Source: an uncultured Lachnospiraceae bacterium (GTDB lineage Bacteria; Bacillota; Clostridia; Lachnospirales; Lachnospiraceae). Taken from it: DNA of 26,174 bases. Where the stretch lies: assembly GCA_910585715.1 (NCBI GenBank), contig CAJUEX010000050.1, forward strand, positions 1 through 26,174, read 5' to 3'. Within the stretch, counting starts at the first letter, position 1; each line of letters starts with the position of its first letter. A model generated the notes under the pieces. That model saw nothing but the letters and a program-made list of their open reading frames with translations, searched no databases and was not told the DNA's origin. The translations under genes and the position numbers were made by a program. This document shows positions 24,163-26,174 of this stretch, in pieces.

Positions 24163-24621
24163 CTATTCCGTAATTCTTCCAACCAATACAAACCTTGCGT
24201 TATCAAACTCATAGCTGCAGGTAGAAAGCGTTACAATCCCGTCTGTGACTGCCGGGGTAATTTCACTTTCAAAGCAGGAGCGTTCTTTTGCTTCCTCCAG
24301 CCAGGTTTCAAACTTCACATCAGATTCCATGGCTATATCCCACGCATTATCTTTCACACTGGCCACATAACCGGCAAAGATTTCAACTCTAAAATTCTGA
24401 TCCGGTGTCATGAGCAATATGACCGGATGCTCATCATAAAATTCCTGCTCTTTGTATTCCGTCAAACCGGAAAACATGGTACCGTTTTTCATATAATGCC
24501 CATAGATAACGCTGTATCGTTCTGAGAAATCTGGTGTGTTCCGGCTGTCCAGGAAGAGGCATCCTGAACTATTCCATTTCCCATTGAATTAATGCTTTAG
24601 ATAATACTGATTGTCTGTCCA
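24163..24621 (-). pseudogene. Class B sortase, 5'-truncated with an in-frame stop
   Basis: Read on the - strand, this frame gives DNQYYLKH, a stop (TAA at 24589-24591), FNGKWNSSGCLFLD, then SVIYGHYMKNGTMF, and ends with TLSTCSYEFDNARFVLVGRI. This is the core of sortase B, with the catalytic His (YGH), Cys (STC) and Arg (NAR). Such enzymes attach or polymerise surface proteins from a membrane anchor. Here the N-terminal anchor and roughly the first 60-100 residues are missing, and homology stops near 24621 where recombinase sequence begins. The stop falls where relatives carry a residue such as Asn before Phe. A product starting at the internal Met (24492) would lack the catalytic His, so the gene is probably dead. 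Confidence 0.85.
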
Positions 24622-24865
24622 TCGCTATTGTCTTCAGGCTCCGCAGGGAAGAGAGATGGTGGTTTACGGTCTTCGGATGATATCCACGCACATTGCGCAT
24701 ATAAGAAATGTATTCCTGAATATTGGCTCTGTGCAGCTGCTTAGGCTCATCCCCAAAGCTGTCCTTGCACCAGGCCGGAAACAGTTTTACATCCCGCAAA
24801 TATGCTGCCGCTGTATTCTCTGATTTCCCCATGTCCAATAAATAGTCTCTGAACCCATGTAACAT
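24569..24865 (-). pseudogene. Tyrosine recombinase (phage/transposon integrase), N-terminal fragment
   Basis: The frame encodes 98 residues starting FRDYLLDMGKSENTAAAYLR and continuing to YHPKTVNHHLSSLRSL, the SAM-like core-binding domain of Xer/integrase-type tyrosine recombinases. Homology holds for about 80 residues. The last ~16 are out-of-frame sortase sequence, so the catalytic domain with its Arg, His and Tyr residues is gone. AGGAGG lies 8 bases before ATG 24865, which is better spaced than the ATG at 24871. The intact family is about 300-400 residues. It is a scar of a mobile element that inserted near here and was then largely deleted. Confidence 0.8.
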
Positions 24866-24977
24866 AAGCATCGCCTCCTACCTACATTACACTGAGCCTA
24901 TCATCCGGTCAGCTTAAAAACGGCCTGAATTGTTACAAAGCTCGGACATTTCAAAATTTTTAGTCAGTATCCATGTG

Positions 24978-26174
24978 TCACTGCTGTAGTTTTATGGTAT
25001 CCACAATGGACAATTGCCCGATTCTTTTGATTGGCTGCCGGATTGCCAGCGCCGCAGATCCAAAACATAATATGACGATCAGCAGCAGGGAGGCAACCGG
25101 AAGCTGCCAGGTTGTTCCCCATTTATCTGCAATCAGGAACTGGAACATCATCTTATTCAACGGTAAGCCCAGGACACATCCGGTGACACATCCTAAGACT
25201 GCATAGGTGGCTGCCTCTGCAGCAATCATCTTATAGAGCTGCCCGGCTCCCATCCCAATGGAGCGCATTACACCATACTGTCTGGTCCTTGCCGCCACGC
25301 TGGCATTCATACTGTTAAAGATATTGAATACGGTAATCAGCGCAATGATGAGCAGGAACCCATAAATAAACACCGCACCTGTATAATAGGAACTCTGGGA
25401 TTCCGAATTTGACAGCCGTTTATCTGCAATGGAAATGTCAGATGGAAGCAGGCCCCGTATTGCCGATACTGTCTCATCCGTACTGCTGCCTGCAAGCTGT
25501 ATATCCACAGCCGTATAGCCTGCCGCACCAATGCTCTCTGTAAATAGCTGTTCTGAGCATATGATGTATCCAAGGCTTCCGGCTTCACTTGATGCATTTG
25601 TAGAAGAAAGAATACCTGCTATCCTCACCTTTTTCTCCCCCAAAGGCGTATGGAGCGTCACGGTGTCCCCAACCTTCCATTGCATGCCATCCCGGTAGGA
25701 CACTAAGATATCCCCGACTCCTCCCGAAACCGCATCGATATTTCCCCCGTTCAGTTCCTCTTTTGCCCATTTGAACTGGTTTTCTTCATAGGAAACCAGT
25801 GTAGCTGTGCCAGTTTCAGCATCAGAGGAAACGGATAAGTCGCTGTATTCCATTCTCCCAAAAGCGCACTTCACACCCTCGACAGCTTCGATTTCTTCTA
25901 TTACAGAAGTCTCCAGCCCTGCAGCGGCTGTCACAGATACATCCCCCGCCCACGGGGCTAATGCAGGCATACCCTGGCCCAGGAAGACGACCATCACCTG
26001 GAAAGCAAGGAAAAGCATGATGCTGATGGCAAAGGAACAGGTCATCAGGAATAAATTCTTTTTCCCGGACAGCGCATGGAACATGCCCATGCCTGTTTCC
26101 ACATGGAACAGCTTTGTATTTGCCGCACGCTTATTCTGTGTCAGCTGGGAGCCTCCGCTGATTGCCGTGACAGG
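24978..26174 (-). CDS. FtsX/MacB-type ABC transporter permease, C-terminal part (5' end outside window)
   Basis: The frame is open across the right edge; about 398 residues are visible, ending DTIKLQQ. Order: a membrane helix (around KNLFLMTCSFAISIMLF), an outer domain of about 190 residues, then three helices with the FtsX hallmark RQYGVMRSIGM (helix 2 side) near the C-terminus. The GTG at 26102 has coding sequence upstream in frame (AANTKLFH), so it is not the start. Such permeases form lipoprotein or peptide-resistance ABC transporters; the ATPase gene would be upstream, outside the window. The recombinase fragment starts only about 110 bp downstream of its stop on the same strand. Confidence 0.85.
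   Translation of the reverse strand, partial: PVTAISGGSQLTQNKRAANTKLFHVETGMGMFHALSGKKNLFLMTCSFAISIMLFLAFQVMVVFLGQGMPALAPWAGDVSVTAAAGLETSVIEEIEAVEGVKCAFGRMEYSDLSVSSDAETGTATLVSYEENQFKWAKEELNGGNIDAVSGGVGDILVSYRDGMQWKVGDTVTLHTPLGEKKVRIAGILSSTNASSEAGSLGYIICSEQLFTESIGAAGYTAVDIQLAGSSTDETVSAIRGLLPSDISIADKRLSNSESQSSYYTGAVFIYGFLLIIALITVFNIFNSMNASVAARTRQYGVMRSIGMGAGQLYKMIAAEAATYAVLGCVTGCVLGLPLNKMMFQFLIADKWGTTWQLPVASLLLIVILCFGSAALAIRQPIKRIGQLSIVDTIKLQQ

Noticed and set aside
24109..24525. 138-codon open frame on the + strand
   Set aside because: It is antisense to the sortase B remnant, whose motifs are clear on the other strand, and it shows no family features.

Overview
The window looks like chromosomal DNA from a Gram-positive Clostridia, most likely a Lachnospiraceae. 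This rests on moderate GC, strong AGGAGG-type ribosome binding sites, a DUF3048 lipoprotein, an XRE regulator fused to a membrane domain, an OmpR-type two-component system next to ABC transporters, and a class B sortase remnant. The genus cannot be told from the sequence alone.

Bases 1-14722 are a surface-polysaccharide locus. A truncated + strand gene (2-757, probable GT-C glycosyltransferase) converges on, and overlaps, a tightly packed - strand operon of 13 genes. Read in its own direction the operon runs: GT4 glycosyltransferase, large GT-C membrane protein, GT2, polyprenyl-phosphate-sugar-synthase-like GT2, DUF2304 membrane protein, Gfo/Idh/MocA oxidoreductase, SDR oxidoreductase, dTDP-4-dehydrorhamnose reductase (rfbD), two tandem paralogous GT-C-like proteins, and three different membrane acyltransferases. 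Most neighbours overlap by 4-17 bp or lie within 20 bp, so they are probably co-transcribed and translationally coupled. Inferred logic: nucleotide sugars (including dTDP-rhamnose) are made, cytoplasmic GT2/GT4 enzymes build the glycan, a GT2 makes a lipid-linked sugar that GT-C enzymes use outside the membrane, and the acyltransferases add O-acyl groups. No flippase, polymerase or rfbABC is in view.

Bases 14723-16943 read + from a near-consensus promoter: a fucosyltransferase-superfamily enzyme and a DUF3048 lipoprotein, closed by a clear terminator. Bases 16987-18926 (- strand) hold a coupled pair, an XRE regulator with six membrane segments and a membrane-anchored alpha/beta hydrolase. Bases 19259-23988 (+) hold a response regulator, histidine kinase, ABC ATPase, ABC-2-type permease and small exported protein, which looks like a peptide-sensing or detoxification module. 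A strong 14-bp terminator-like hairpin sits between the kinase and the transporter.

Bases 24063-26174 are a scarred region: a 5'-truncated sortase B pseudogene with an in-frame stop is joined to the N-terminal part of a tyrosine recombinase, next to a FtsX-type ABC permease that runs off the window. I see no wholly new system. The most unusual signals are the degenerate 41-bp tandem repeat containing a gene's stop codon, the GT-C paralogue that lost its catalytic loop, and the recombinase/sortase junction.
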